Source: Candidatus Pseudogracilibacillus intestinigallinarum
GTDB lineage: Bacteria > Bacillota > Bacilli > Bacillales > Amphibacillaceae
Direction of reading: 5' to 3'
Length of the DNA stretch: 53,368 nucleotides
NCBI GenBank assembly: GCA_019113205.1
Contig: DXHX01000015.1
Span: forward strand, 1-53,368
Below are positions 1 through 8,011 of this stretch, in pieces. The notes below the pieces were generated by a model. It searched no databases and was not told the DNA's origin. It saw only the letters and a list, made by a program, of their open reading frames with translations. The translations under genes and the position numbers were made by a program. How positions within the stretch are numbered: position 1 is the stretch's first letter; each line of letters starts with the position of its first letter.

Positions 1-2593
1 TGTCATTATCATTATTATTTTCATCATCATCTGGAACGTCTATACTCGTACTCTTACTATTTCCTTGTTCTCCATCGACAACCGGGGTCACCGTAATGGT
101 ATAGGTTGTTCCTGGTTCGACATTAGAAAACTGTAAACTCGTCGATGATACAGAATCTTTTTGACCATTTATATCTACTTCAAATGTTGCACCATCTCCA
201 TCATAATCCCAAGTTGCGGATATAGTGTTGGAAGAAGCATCATAACTTGCTTGAAGATTTTCTATTTCTCCTATATCCTCTTCTTCCTCATTAATTGTAA
301 TGGAAGTTGATGCAGGATCACTTTTTTCATTTGATTCTTTGCTAACTGCAACAACTTCTATCGTATATGTGGCACCATCATCTACATCAGATATCGTTGC
401 CCCTGTATCAGATGTTGAAGTTAGATCTTTCATAGACCCATCATCTTTTTTGTAACGAACATCAAAGCTTACGTCCAAGTCACTATCATAATCCCAACTT
501 ATGTCTATTTCATTTCGGTCTTCTTCATATGTTGCACTTAAATTAGAAACAGGATCTAAAGAATCTACTTCATCGGCTACTTCATCTGGTACTGTTCCTT
601 TAACAAATAGCTCTCTTGTAACACTGTCGGAAGCCATTCCACTACCAGCAACGACAGGAGGATTAGAACCTTTTACAATGTTTTGTTCGACAACGGAGTC
701 TGGTTTTACAAAATCATCTGTTTCAATATCCTTCGATAATTCTGTCATAATATGCCTGAATAAGTGTAACGGTATTTGTGTATCAGGTAATATTTCATTA
801 TTGTCGTTATATCCAGTCCATGCCGTTATCGTATAATTTGTGGAATATCCAGCAAACCAGGCGTTGTTAGATCCAGCCTTCTCAGGGTGGTTAGTAGTAC
901 CTGTTTTACCTGCAATAGGTAAATGAGAGACGTTCGCATTGGTACCAGTACCTCTATCGACAACATCTTTTAGCATGTCTGTTACCATATATGCTGTATA
1001 ATCTTCCATAACTGGTTCAGATTTAGGTTTTAAGTCAACGACAGAACCATCTTCAAATTCAACTTTTGTTACAGCATATGGTTCTGTATAAACCCCTTCA
1101 TTTCCAAATGCACTGAATGCACCCGCCAGTTCTAAAGGTGAGTATTCATTTACAGTTCCACCAATGGCATCTCTAGGGTCTAATACATCTGTGTTGAATG
1201 AGAGTCCCAAATTTTCTCCAAATTCTTTTACTCGATCAGAACCAATCTCTTCTAACGTTTTAGCTGCTGGTACGTTATAAGATTGTTCTAAGGCAAATCT
1301 TTGTGAAACCCAACCGTGATATTGTCTATCCCAGTTTCGAATTGTATTTGAGCCTTCAGGTGTATATTCTTCATCTAAGATTTGATGATACGTAGACCAT
1401 TGTTCATATTCAATTGCAGGACCATAGGCTAGTAATGGTTTCACGACCGATCCAGGTTGTCTATGTGCGTTAATTGCATAGTTTGAACCAAATGCATTTT
1501 CTCTATTTCTACTACCACCAATTGCTTGAATCGCCCCTGTTTTAGTATCAATTACAGATACTCCAGCTAATAAATCTTCGTCTGGATATGGGATTGGGTT
1601 TTCCTCGCTATCCGTTAATAAAAATTCCACATATTCTTGTGCGTCCGTATCAAGTGTCGTATAAACTTTTAATCCCGCTGTATTAATATCTGTACCTTCT
1701 AATTTTTCTTCTAATTCTCTTTCTACTTGTTGAATAAATGCATCATATGGGAAAGATTTTGGTTTTTCATCTGTTAAAACAGAAGATACGTCAATAGCCG
1801 CAGCTTCATCTGCTTCTTCTTGTGTAATCTTTCCATGACGAACCATTAATTTTAATACTGTATCAACTCTGTCTTGCATTAATTCAGGATTTTCAAAAGG
1901 ATTATATGCAGATGGTCGTTGCGGTAGTCCAGCTAACATTGCAGCTTCAAGCAATGTTAAATCATGTAAATCATCTTTACCAAAATAAACTTCTGCCGCT
2001 TTTGCTACACCATACGCATTACTTCCATAGAATATTTTATTTAAATACATTTCCATTATTTGTTCCTTTGAAAATTCTCTCTCTAACTTCATTGCAATCC
2101 ATTGTTCTTGTACTTTTAATTTAATAGATTTCTCAGGAGTTAAAAATAAATTTTCGGCAACTTGTTGTGTAATAGTACTAGCACCTTCTGCACCGAATCC
2201 TCGTTGGAAGTTCGCTTTCACTGCACCAGCGATTCTTCGTAAATCGATTCCTTTATGTTCAAAGAATCGAACATCTTCTGTTGCAGTAACCGCATCAATT
2301 AAAACTTGAGGTAAATCGTCATATTCAATTTTTATTCTATTTTCGGCACCTCTGTCAGCGAATTGATTTCCATCTTGATCATAATATTGTGAAGCGAATG
2401 CTACATCAAGTTTGTCAATATCAATTTTTGGAGCAGTCATAATGAAATAAGCAAAAACTCCACCTACTACTAAAAACATCAATAATATAAATGCGAATAA
2501 ATAGGTGATTACTCGTTTCCATACTGGTTTTTTTCCTTTTTTAGACTTTTGTTGTTTTTTTCTTCTTGCTGTTCTTGATTTTGTATCAGCCAT
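1..2593 (-). CDS. ponA: Class A penicillin-binding protein 1 (transglycosylase/transpeptidase), 3' end outside window
   Basis: Bifunctional peptidoglycan synthase that polymerises lipid II and cross-links stem peptides at the outer membrane face. The ATG at 2593 has an AGGAGG just upstream, overlapping the recU stop. A basic Lys/Arg-rich cytoplasmic N-terminus precedes one membrane anchor at about residues 28-50. The glycosyltransferase motif EDVRFFEHKG lies near residue 104. Transpeptidase motifs follow: SVVK (active-site Ser) near 382, SYN near 438 and KTGTTN near 560. After about residue 660 come at least two fibronectin type III-like repeats and an Asp/Asn-rich tail, so the protein is long and acidic outside the cell. 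The ORF runs off the window after 864 codons, so the C-terminus is unseen. It is co-transcribed with recU, as in Bacillus subtilis. Confidence 0.95.
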   Translation of the reverse strand, partial: MADTKSRTARRKKQQKSKKGKKPVWKRVITYLFAFILLMFLVVGGVFAYFIMTAPKIDIDKLDVAFASQYYDQDGNQFADRGAENRIKIEYDDLPQVLIDAVTATEDVRFFEHKGIDLRRIAGAVKANFQRGFGAEGASTITQQVAENLFLTPEKSIKLKVQEQWIAMKLEREFSKEQIMEMYLNKIFYGSNAYGVAKAAEVYFGKDDLHDLTLLEAAMLAGLPQRPSAYNPFENPELMQDRVDTVLKLMVRHGKITQEEADEAAAIDVSSVLTDEKPKSFPYDAFIQQVERELEEKLEGTDINTAGLKVYTTLDTDAQEYVEFLLTDSEENPIPYPDEDLLAGVSVIDTKTGAIQAIGGSRNRENAFGSNYAINAHRQPGSVVKPLLAYGPAIEYEQWSTYHQILDEEYTPEGSNTIRNWDRQYHGWVSQRFALEQSYNVPAAKTLEEIGSDRVKEFGENLGLSFNTDVLDPRDAIGGTVNEYSPLELAGAFSAFGNEGVYTEPYAVTKVEFEDGSVVDLKPKSEPVMEDYTAYMVTDMLKDVVDRGTGTNANVSHLPIAGKTGTTNHPEKAGSNNAWFAGYSTNYTITAWTGYNDNNEILPDTQIPLHLFRHIMTELSKDIETDDFVKPDSVVEQNIVKGSNPPVVAGSGMASDSVTRELFVKGTVPDEVADEVDSLDPVSNLSATYEEDRNEIDISWDYDSDLDVSFDVRYKKDDGSMKDLTSTSDTGATISDVDDGATYTIEVVAVSKESNEKSDPASTSITINEEEEDIGEIENLQASYDASSNTISATWDYDGDGATFEVDINGQKDSVSSTSLQFSNVEPGTTYTITVTPVVDGEQGNSKSTSIDVPDDDENNNDND

Positions 2594-2604
2594 ATTAAAT
2601 CCTC

Positions 2605-3204
2605 CTAACTAAAAAAACGTTCATCAATAATTGGTAAATAGTTTACTCTAGCTTGAAATTGTAGTGGTATTTGTTCGCCTTTTGTTTTTATATCCTCATA
2701 TGAAAGTGACTTTTTTCCACCTTGCATCATTTTTTCGTATGCTTGTAAGATGTCTTTTGCCTCTATGAAATATGTTTCATCCATCGCTGTAAAACGTATG
2801 AGACAAAAACAGATCCCGCCATGTTCTACAATTTGTTGCATATGGGAAAACTGGTGATCATGAAAATTTGCTAAAGGAAATAATGTTTTATTTTTTGTTT
2901 CTTTCGCTTCAAAATCGATATGTTTTCCTTTATAAATCCCATTATAATCTGTTGTTGATTTACTTTGAAAATAAGCTTCAGTGATTACGGCTGCACTACG
3001 TTTTGGATAATGGACACGGACGATTTGAATCGGTGTCGGTTTTTTATGAACAATAGCTTTGTTCGTTGCAAGATAATATTCATTCGTTGCATTAATATCC
3101 TCTTCCAATGACATTCCTCTATTACTATAAGACTGGACATTATTCGTTTTTTTTACACGGTTTGATTGATTCGCACGTGGACGAACTCCATTTGGATAAT
3201 TCAT
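2605..3204 (-). CDS. recU: Holliday junction resolvase RecU
   Basis: Holliday-junction-cleaving endonuclease used in recombinational repair and chromosome segregation, usually partnered with RuvAB. The protein starts MNYPNG, as RecU proteins do. An upstream in-frame ATG at 3210 abuts the AGGAGG with no spacing, whereas the ATG at 3204 has six bases, so 3204 is preferred. About 199 residues, the family length. The nuclease core is visible: TDYNG near residue 85 and DFEAKET near 97, giving the Asp and Glu-x-Lys of the PD-(D/E)xK-like fold. The N-terminal 30 residues are basic and low in complexity. It is the first gene of a recU-ponA operon; its stop overlaps the ponA ribosome site. Confidence 0.95.
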   Translation of the reverse strand: MNYPNGVRPRANQSNRVKKTNNVQSYSNRGMSLEEDINATNEYYLATNKAIVHKKPTPIQIVRVHYPKRSAAVITEAYFQSKSTTDYNGIYKGKHIDFEAKETKNKTLFPLANFHDHQFSHMQQIVEHGGICFCLIRFTAMDETYFIEAKDILQAYEKMMQGGKKSLSYEDIKTKGEQIPLQFQARVNYLPIIDERFFS

Positions 3205-3226
3205 GCTCATCCTCCTAACACCTTAT

Positions 3227-3255
3227 ATTATAGTATTACTTTTTGAAACCTACAA
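3227..3255 (-). promoter_or_regulatory. Sigma-A promoter of recU-ponA
   Basis: On the minus strand a -35 TTGTAG (3255-3250) and a perfect -10 TATAAT (3232-3227) are separated by 17 bases. Transcription would begin near 3220, just ahead of the recU ribosome site. Confidence 0.7.
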
Positions 3256-3323
3256 CATGTAACATCTTATTCTCATCGTATTCTCATAATGTTTTGACGT
3301 TCTTTAGACAAATTAAAATGAAA

Positions 3324-3359
3324 TGTCATATCATGTCATATTTTAAAAACCTTTGTCAT
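3324..3359. repeat. Three phased TGTCAT repeats in the recU/yppE divergent intergenic region
   Basis: TGTCAT occurs at 3324-3329, 3334-3339 and 3354-3359, at exact steps of 10 and 20 bases, so all three face the same side of the helix. The first two sit in a longer repeated word, ATGTCATA. The region lies between the recU promoter and the small plus-strand operon and could bind a regulator. No known factor was recognised. Confidence 0.4.
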
Positions 3360-3420
3360 TTAAAAGGATTATGATGATTTCATCAAGAAAAATAGAGTAA
3401 AAAAAAGGATGTGGAAATAT

Positions 3421-3597
3421 ATGTTAAAGTTGAAAGAGAAAGAAGTAGATGAATTGTTTCAAAATTTGTATATTCAATGTGTTAAAATTGAAAAAATGTA
3501 TGCCAAAAAAGTAAATGAATATATTTCAACCGAATTTAAAAAATTTGATACTTCCATTGATTTTTATGAGAAAATTATTGATAATATGAATAACTAG
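3421..3597 (+). CDS. Small hypothetical protein, first gene of the yppE operon
   Basis: A 58-residue, Lys/Glu-rich, probably all-helical cytoplasmic protein with no signal or membrane segment. The ATG at 3421 is chosen over 3409 because the AAAAGG at 3403-3408 abuts 3409 but stands 12 bases from 3421. It lies 19 bases upstream of yppE, so the two are probably co-transcribed. I do not recognise the family. Its position, between recU and yppE, is where Bacillus subtilis carries other small ypp genes, but the sequence does not let me assign one. Confidence 0.55.
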   Translation: MLKLKEKEVDELFQNLYIQCVKIEKMYAKKVNEYISTEFKKFDTSIDFYEKIIDNMNN

Positions 3598-3616
3598 ACA
3601 GAAAAGGTTGATGCAC

Positions 3617-3970
3617 ATGACAGAAGTGAAACAATTAACAGAATCACTTATAGCATATATGCAAAAATTGGAAATAGTATTTAATAAAGGAGAAAAACCA
3701 ACTCATAATGATCATGCTTTTTTTGAAAAGGTACGGACAGAAATCAATCCGATATATGATATGGTGGAGGCATGGGAGGAAAAAACAAGTTATCTTATCC
3801 AGCAACGAAAAGTGGACTTACATCCAAAACAAGTTGATGCAACAGTAAAAAGCATAAAAGCAATTGCATTACATAGTTATTATCTAGATGTTCGCAAGAG
3901 AAGATATCAAGATATAAAAAAATCAGTTGAATATGTATTGCAATTATTATTAAAGGAGTTGTCTTCATGA
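3617..3970 (+). CDS. yppE: YppE-like protein (DUF1798)
   Basis: Small helical cytoplasmic protein of unknown role in the DUF1798/YppE family, about 117 residues. Recognition rests on overall similarity to Bacillus subtilis YppE: an N-terminal helix, a central region with a W-containing segment near residues 50-60, the LHPKQVDATVKS helix, and a C-terminal RKRRYQDIKKSVEYVL helix. The ATG at 3617 has AAAAGG nine bases upstream; an in-frame TTG/ATG at 3608/3611 is too close. Its stop overlaps the cdd start as ATGA, implying translational coupling. The partner and substrate are unknown. Confidence 0.75.
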   Translation: MTEVKQLTESLIAYMQKLEIVFNKGEKPTHNDHAFFEKVRTEINPIYDMVEAWEEKTSYLIQQRKVDLHPKQVDATVKSIKAIALHSYYLDVRKRRYQDIKKSVEYVLQLLLKELSS

Positions 3971-4356
3971 AGGAAACATTAATTGAACGAGCAAAAAAAG
4001 CACAAGAAAAAGCACATGTACCATATTCAAACTTCCGGGTTGGGGCTGCATTACTGACAGAAGATGGAAAAATTTATGAAGGATGCAATATTGAAGTAAG
4101 TTCTTTTTCATTAACGTGTTGTGCAGAGAGAACAGCTATTTTTAAAGCGGTATCTGAAGGAGAAAAGCAATTTAGGGCAATAGCTGTAATTGGAGATAGT
4201 GAAGGTCCAGTAAGTCCATGTGGGGCATGTAGACAAGTAATGGCAGATTTTTTTGATGAGCATATGAAGGTTTATTTAACGAATCACCACAATGAAATAA
4301 AAGAAATGACGGTAGCACAATTATTGCCATATTCGTTTTCATTAGATAAATTATAA
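3967..4356 (+). CDS. cdd: Cytidine deaminase
   Basis: Zinc enzyme that deaminates cytidine and deoxycytidine to uridine and deoxyuridine in pyrimidine salvage. At 129 residues it matches the small homotetrameric class. Zinc ligands are Cys52 in CAERTA and Cys85 and Cys88 in PCGACRQV; Glu54 is the proton shuttle. The substrate-binding FRVGAAL is near residue 23. AAAGGAG at about 3952 precedes the ATG, which overlaps the yppE stop by four bases. In Bacillus subtilis cdd lies between dgkA and era. Here that slot is empty and cdd sits beside gpsB, a local relocation. Confidence 0.96.
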   Translation: MKETLIERAKKAQEKAHVPYSNFRVGAALLTEDGKIYEGCNIEVSSFSLTCCAERTAIFKAVSEGEKQFRAIAVIGDSEGPVSPCGACRQVMADFFDEHMKVYLTNHHNEIKEMTVAQLLPYSFSLDKL

Positions 4357-4368
4357 TGTTTATTTGAG

Positions 4369-4393
4369 GAAGCTTTCTGTAAGCTTCTTTTTT
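4369..4393 (+). terminator. Terminator of the yppE-cdd operon
   Basis: The perfect seven-base stem GAAGCTT/AAGCTTC with loop TCTGT is followed by six T, directly after cdd. Confidence 0.85.
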
Positions 4394-4394
4394 A

Positions 4395-4403
4395 TGGTAT
4401 AAT
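4395..4403 (+). promoter_or_regulatory. Extended -10 promoter of gpsB
   Basis: TGG-TATAAT gives a perfect -10 (4398-4403) with the TGn extension. No good -35 is seen; the upstream position is taken up by the cdd terminator. Confidence 0.6.
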
Positions 4404-4464
4404 ATATAAAAGTAGAAATATAAATAATGTGAAGTTGTTTATATGAATTGTTGAGGTGATTTGT

Positions 4465-4770
4465 ATGTCAATTAATCGAATTCAATTAACCGTAAATGAT
4501 ATTTTAGAAAAAGATTTTAAAAAGTCCATGCGTGGATATAATGAAGAAGATGTAGATGCATTTTTAGACGTTATTATCCAGGATTATGAAGCTTTTCAAA
4601 AAGAAATTGAAGCATTAAAACAAGAGAATGAACGATTTAAAAGAAGTGAAACACCAACACCACAAAGACAACAAACAACACCATCCCAAGTTAATTATGA
4701 TGTTTTAAAAAGACTATCCAACTTGGAAAAGGCTGTTTTTGGACAAAAGTTATCCGAAAAAGAAGGGTAA
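4465..4770 (+). CDS. gpsB: Cell division regulator GpsB
   Basis: DivIVA-like adaptor that shuttles PBP1 between side wall and septum during growth. 101 residues. The N-terminal DivIVA membrane-binding domain covers about residues 1-65, with the family motif [19 protein letters not shown] and a coiled coil to about 60. A Pro/Gln-rich linker and a short C-terminal helix used for hexamer assembly follow. The ATG at 4465 follows GAGGTGAT; the in-frame GTG at 4456 lies inside that ribosome site and is not used. Its client PBP1 (ponA) lies nearby in this window. Confidence 0.95.
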   Translation: MSINRIQLTVNDILEKDFKKSMRGYNEEDVDAFLDVIIQDYEAFQKEIEALKQENERFKRSETPTPQRQQTTPSQVNYDVLKRLSNLEKAVFGQKLSEKEG

Positions 4771-4773
4771 AAC

Positions 4774-4803
4774 TTGTTTAAAAATGACTGTATATAGTAT
4801 ACT
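4774..4803 (+). promoter_or_regulatory. Promoter of rnpB
   Basis: -35 TTGTTT (4774-4779), 18-base spacer, -10 TATACT (4798-4803). The expected start, near 4809, coincides with the first paired base of RNase P helix P1, which supports the call. Confidence 0.65.
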
Positions 4804-4805
4804 GT

Positions 4806-5214
4806 TTTAGGAATACTTTTGTAATCGCTGCGTGCTTTGTGTACGTAGAGGAAAGTCCATGCTCACACAAACTGCGATGTTTGTAGTGTTCATGCTTGAC
4901 GAAAAAATAAGTCAAGGTAGCTTTATATAAGGCTAACGGCAGGAGTTTATTCCTACGTCGATTTTGATATGGAATAAAGCCTTGAAAGTGCCACAGTGAC
5001 GAGGAAGGTTGGAAACAATCGGAAGTGGAACGGGTAAACCCCATGAGTGAGCAACCCAAACTATGGTAGGGGCACTCTCTTAGTAGGAAATGAACGAACG
5101 GAGAGACGAGTAGTAAATACTTGTAGATAAATGATTACAGCTGGAGTACGAGGTTGACCACCGTTTGTAGTACGAAAGAACAGAACATGGCTTACGAAGT
5201 ATTCTTAGGTCATT
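4806..5214 (+). ncRNA. rnpB: RNase P RNA, bacterial type B
   Basis: Catalytic RNA of the ribonuclease that removes tRNA 5' leaders. The conserved core words are present in order: GAGGAAAGTCC (4848-4858), the GCTAACGGCAGG region near 4930, GAAAGTGCCACAGTGACG near 4983, GTAAACCCC near 5034, and ACAGAACATGGCTTA near 5180. The ends pair as helix P1 (AGGAATACTT at 4809-4818 with AAGTATTCTT at 5197-5206). Length is about 400 nt, and the overall order matches the Bacillus subtilis type B RNA. Position between gpsB and ypsC is also conserved. Open frames on the opposite strand here are not genes. Confidence 0.96.
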
Positions 5215-5228
5215 GATACAAAAAGTTG

Positions 5229-5272
5229 AAACCTGTTTAGCAGTATTTACTGTAAATAGGTTTTTATTTTTT
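5229..5272 (+). terminator. Terminator of rnpB
   Basis: A long hairpin (AAACCTGTTTA ... TAAATAGGTTT, with an inner CAGTA/TACTG stem) is followed by a T-rich tail. It lies just after the 3' end of RNase P RNA. Confidence 0.8.
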
Positions 5273-5300
5273 ATTAATGGATATAGAGAGGGACAATAAT

Positions 5301-6431
5301 ATGGCACAAACAGTAAAATTAATTGCTACAAGTGCGATGGGTTTAGAATCACTTGTTGCAAATGAAGTGCGTGATTTAGGATATGAACCGACTGTAGATA
5401 ATGGAAAAGTTGTTTTTGAAGCACCAATCTCGGCAATTCCCCGTTGTAATTTATGGCTTCGTGTTGCAGACCGTGTAAAATTAGTCATTGGGGAATTTAA
5501 AGCTATTACATTTGATGAATTATTTGAAAAGACGAAAGGTCTTCCTTGGGAAAAGTATATTTCTGAGGAAGGGAAATTTCCCGTATCAGGAAAATCACAT
5601 AAATCAACATTATTTAGTGTTTCGGATTGTCAAGCAATCGTAAAAAAGGCAATTGTTGAACGATTAAAACAAAAACACGGAGTAGCAAGTAGAATGCCAG
5701 AATCGGGAGAAATGTATAAAGTAGAAGTTGCTTTATTAAAGGATATTGCAACTTTAACAATTGATACATCTGGTGAAGGACTTCATAAAAGAGGGTACCG
5801 TGTAGGGCAAGGAGATGCTCCTTTAAAAGAAACATTAGCTGCTGCTTTAGTCCAATTAACGAATTGGACACCGAATGACTTTTTTATGGATCCGTTTTGT
5901 GGATCTGGTACGATTGCAATTGAAGCTGCTTTAATTGGACAAAATATTGCCCCTGGTTTTAATCGTGCTTTTGCATCGGAAGAATGGGCGTTTATTAAGC
6001 AGCGATTATGGGATGAAGCATTTGAAGAAGCGGAGAACAAAGCGAATTATGATCAGCCGTTACATATTATCGGTACAGATATTGATCACAAAATGATTGA
6101 AATAAGTAAACAAAATGCATTAGAAGCTGGTTTAGGAGGTTTAATTACATTTAAACAAATGCAAGCGGCAGATATTTCCATTAAAGAAGAAAATGGATAT
6201 ATCGTCACAAACCCTCCATATGGAGAGAGAATAAAAGATGCAACATATGTACATGAGTTGTACAACACATTAGGAAAAATAATGAAGGAGCATCCAACTT
6301 GGAGTGTTTACTTATTAACTTCCTATAAAAAATTTGAACAAGCCTATGGTTCAAAAGCAACGAAACGAAGAAAACTGTTTAATGGTTTTATTGAAACGCA
6401 GTATTACCAATATTTTGGAAAGAAACGATAG
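5301..6431 (+). CDS. ypsC: THUMP-domain class I RNA methyltransferase (YpsC/RlmL-type)
   Basis: SAM-dependent methyltransferase related to the rRNA guanine-N2 methyltransferase RlmL. 376 residues. An N-terminal ferredoxin-like/THUMP RNA-binding region spans about residues 1-160. The UPF0020 methyltransferase domain carries the SAM-binding DPFCGSGTIAIEAA near 196 and the catalytic NPPYGERI near 303. The ATG at 5301 follows GAGAGGGA; the ORF could extend upstream to 5277 but without a ribosome site. The gpsB-rnpB-ypsC order is conserved in Bacillus. The exact target base cannot be read from sequence. Confidence 0.9.
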   Translation: MAQTVKLIATSAMGLESLVANEVRDLGYEPTVDNGKVVFEAPISAIPRCNLWLRVADRVKLVIGEFKAITFDELFEKTKGLPWEKYISEEGKFPVSGKSHKSTLFSVSDCQAIVKKAIVERLKQKHGVASRMPESGEMYKVEVALLKDIATLTIDTSGEGLHKRGYRVGQGDAPLKETLAAALVQLTNWTPNDFFMDPFCGSGTIAIEAALIGQNIAPGFNRAFASEEWAFIKQRLWDEAFEEAENKANYDQPLHIIGTDIDHKMIEISKQNALEAGLGGLITFKQMQAADISIKEENGYIVTNPPYGERIKDATYVHELYNTLGKIMKEHPTWSVYLLTSYKKFEQAYGSKATKRRKLFNGFIETQYYQYFGKKR

Positions 6432-6456
6432 TCTATTGATATATATATAGGTTTGC

Positions 6457-6493
6457 GAGGGATTGGGGGTTATCTTCCCCCTAATTCTTTCTC
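6457..6493 (+). terminator. Possible terminator after ypsC
   Basis: GGATTGGGGG pairs with CCCCCTAATTC (one bulge) around a six-base loop. The following tail is TTTCTC only, so strength is uncertain. Confidence 0.5.
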
Positions 6494-6561
6494 AAAACCT
6501 ACTGCATGACTGAAAAATGCCACTCTTAATATTTCACAACTACATAATTCATTGAATTCAG

Positions 6562-6838
6562 TTATGGGAAAGTAGTTATTTTTTTATCTAATTGTAAGCC
6601 GTAATCAAACAACACATGTATGGCATCAAGCATCTCTCGTTATGATAAAGGCTTCAATTGAAAGAGTTGTTTTTCTATGTCGCATGAAGAATTAATCATC
6701 GTCCCTATAATACTCCATCCTGAAAAAGAAATAGCTATATTATCTATCCCAACCGTTTCTTCGGCAATTCTTGTTTGTTAGAAAAAATCAGGAAACCTTG
6801 AATTTTTCTTTCATTAACGGTGTGGATGAGTATATCAT
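6562..6838 (-). pseudogene. Degraded ORF remnant, family unknown
   Basis: The minus strand shows a protein-like stretch broken by two nonsense codons and a frameshift. From an ATG at 6838 it reads MIYSSTPLMKEKFKVS, then a stop. After a frame change near 6770 it continues RIAEETVGIDNIAISF and beyond, has a TAA at 6642-6640, then REMLDAIHVLFDYGLQLDKK, and ends at 6562. The composition looks coding. I cannot assign a family. It lies in gene-poor DNA that also holds phage-like debris. Confidence 0.35.
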
Positions 6839-6883
6839 TCAAACTTAATTAGAAATGGATACATATAAAGAAGTACCTAAATT

Positions 6884-7122
6884 GTGAAAGGGAATGGGAA
6901 CAATGAACTTAACTGGAGTATGATAAACTTACAGCAAGAAGTGTACGTATTAATTGAATAAAATTATAATCTCAACGATAAAATAAACGAACTGAGTGTA
7001 AAATTGGAAAAAAAAACGATATAAGTAAATTGAAAAACAGCTTAGTATTTAAGGAAAATTAGTATTATCACGCTGGCGCGAAAAAAGAGAAAAAAGACTT
7101 ATTGTCCATCGTGAAGGGATAA
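6884..7122 (+). pseudogene. Degraded coiled-coil ORF with a poly-A frameshift
   Basis: One frame reads a Glu/Asn-rich helical stretch (NLQQEVYVLIE, stop at 6959, then NYNLNDKINELSVKLEKK). A run of nine A (7008-7016) then shifts to a second frame that continues the heptad-like pattern (NDISKLKNSLVFKEN), meets a stop at 7060, and goes on with HAGAKKEKKDLLSIVKG to about 7122. Two stops plus a homopolymer shift indicate an inactivated gene. The family is not recognised; a phage or transposon accessory protein is a guess. Confidence 0.35.
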
Positions 7123-7332
7123 TAATGAAAAATTAATAAAGCTACACAATAGAAACGCAAAAGATATTAATTGTATTAGAAATGTCCAGTATGCGATACA
7201 TAACAAAGTAATCTCAATAGGGGATTTTTCATAATCAAATATAAAACAGTCGATTGATAGTATTTGTTTAATTGATATTTTTAACCATTTCTATCATAAT
7301 TAGAAATATATTTAATTTTGGAGGTTGGTAAT
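7123..7332. other. AT-rich intergenic stretch without a gene
   Basis: This completes the roughly 900-base gap between ypsC and the first lipoprotein. Short frames only, no terminator or RNA recognised; it should contain the lipoprotein promoter. Confidence 0.5.
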
Positions 7333-7923
7333 GTGAGGAAATATTTATTTATTGTTTTTAGTGCATTATTAATTTTATCAGCTTGTGGTGGATCAAATGA
7401 TAAAAAGGTTGTAAATGAATTGGAAGAAGAAACAGATGATAAGTCCGAAGAAAGTAATGGAGACGAAATAGATCGTAACAATGAAAATGGTGAGGTCATG
7501 AAACTAGGCGAAACAGGTTACGTAGATGATGGAATTTTTCAATATGAAATTACGCCTTTGAGTTTTGAAATATTTGAGGAAAGAAACGGAACTTCTGTTA
7601 ATAATGATGATGAGGTGTTTGTATTAATCGACTATACAATAAAAAGTTTAAGTGAAGAGGGGTTTGAGGAAGAAGAAATGTTAATAGGAGGCGATTTATT
7701 ATTAAAAAATTCGCAGGGAAATATAGCTTCAGAAATCACTTATTATGACTATGATTTTGTCGATAAAATAGCGGAAACGATTGAACCTGAAAAATCGTAT
7801 GATAGTCAAATGTTGTTTGAAGTTCCCAAGTCGGAGACCTCTGAATACACTTTACATTTTGGATCTTACTCATCTGATATCAATGATGCAGAATGGTCTT
7901 TCGAGGAGTCAGAAGCAAAGTAG
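7333..7923 (+). CDS. Acidic secreted lipoprotein, DUF4352-like
   Basis: Exported, lipid-anchored protein of unknown function, 196 residues. A GTG start at 7333 lies eight bases after GGAGG. Residues 1-19 form a lipoprotein signal with lipobox LSAC, so the Cys at about residue 19 would be diacylated. A very acidic linker of Glu/Asp/Asn follows (about 22-55). A beta-rich domain then begins at GETGYVDDGIFQYEIT and includes a DEVFVLIDYTIKSLS strand pattern, as in the immunoglobulin-like DUF4352 family. It is intact although flanked on both sides by decayed genes. The family call is by pattern only. Confidence 0.75.
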   Translation: MRKYLFIVFSALLILSACGGSNDKKVVNELEEETDDKSEESNGDEIDRNNENGEVMKLGETGYVDDGIFQYEITPLSFEIFEERNGTSVNNDDEVFVLIDYTIKSLSEEGFEEEEMLIGGDLLLKNSQGNIASEITYYDYDFVDKIAETIEPEKSYDSQMLFEVPKSETSEYTLHFGSYSSDINDAEWSFEESEAK

Positions 7924-7954
7924 GTAATAAGATTATGGAATAATTCCGATTGAT

Positions 7955-7977
7955 AGCACCCATAGTGGTGCTTTTTT
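7955..7977 (+). terminator. Terminator of the first lipoprotein gene
   Basis: AGCACC-CATAGT-GGTGCT followed by TTTTT, about 30 bases after the stop. Confidence 0.85.
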
Positions 7978-8011
7978 AATACCCAAAATTAGGTGGTTGG
8001 TGATTATATAA

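Noticed and set aside
4778-5488. Several minus-strand frames across RNase P RNA and the start of ypsC
   Set aside because: They are antisense to a structured RNA and a known gene and lack ribosome sites.
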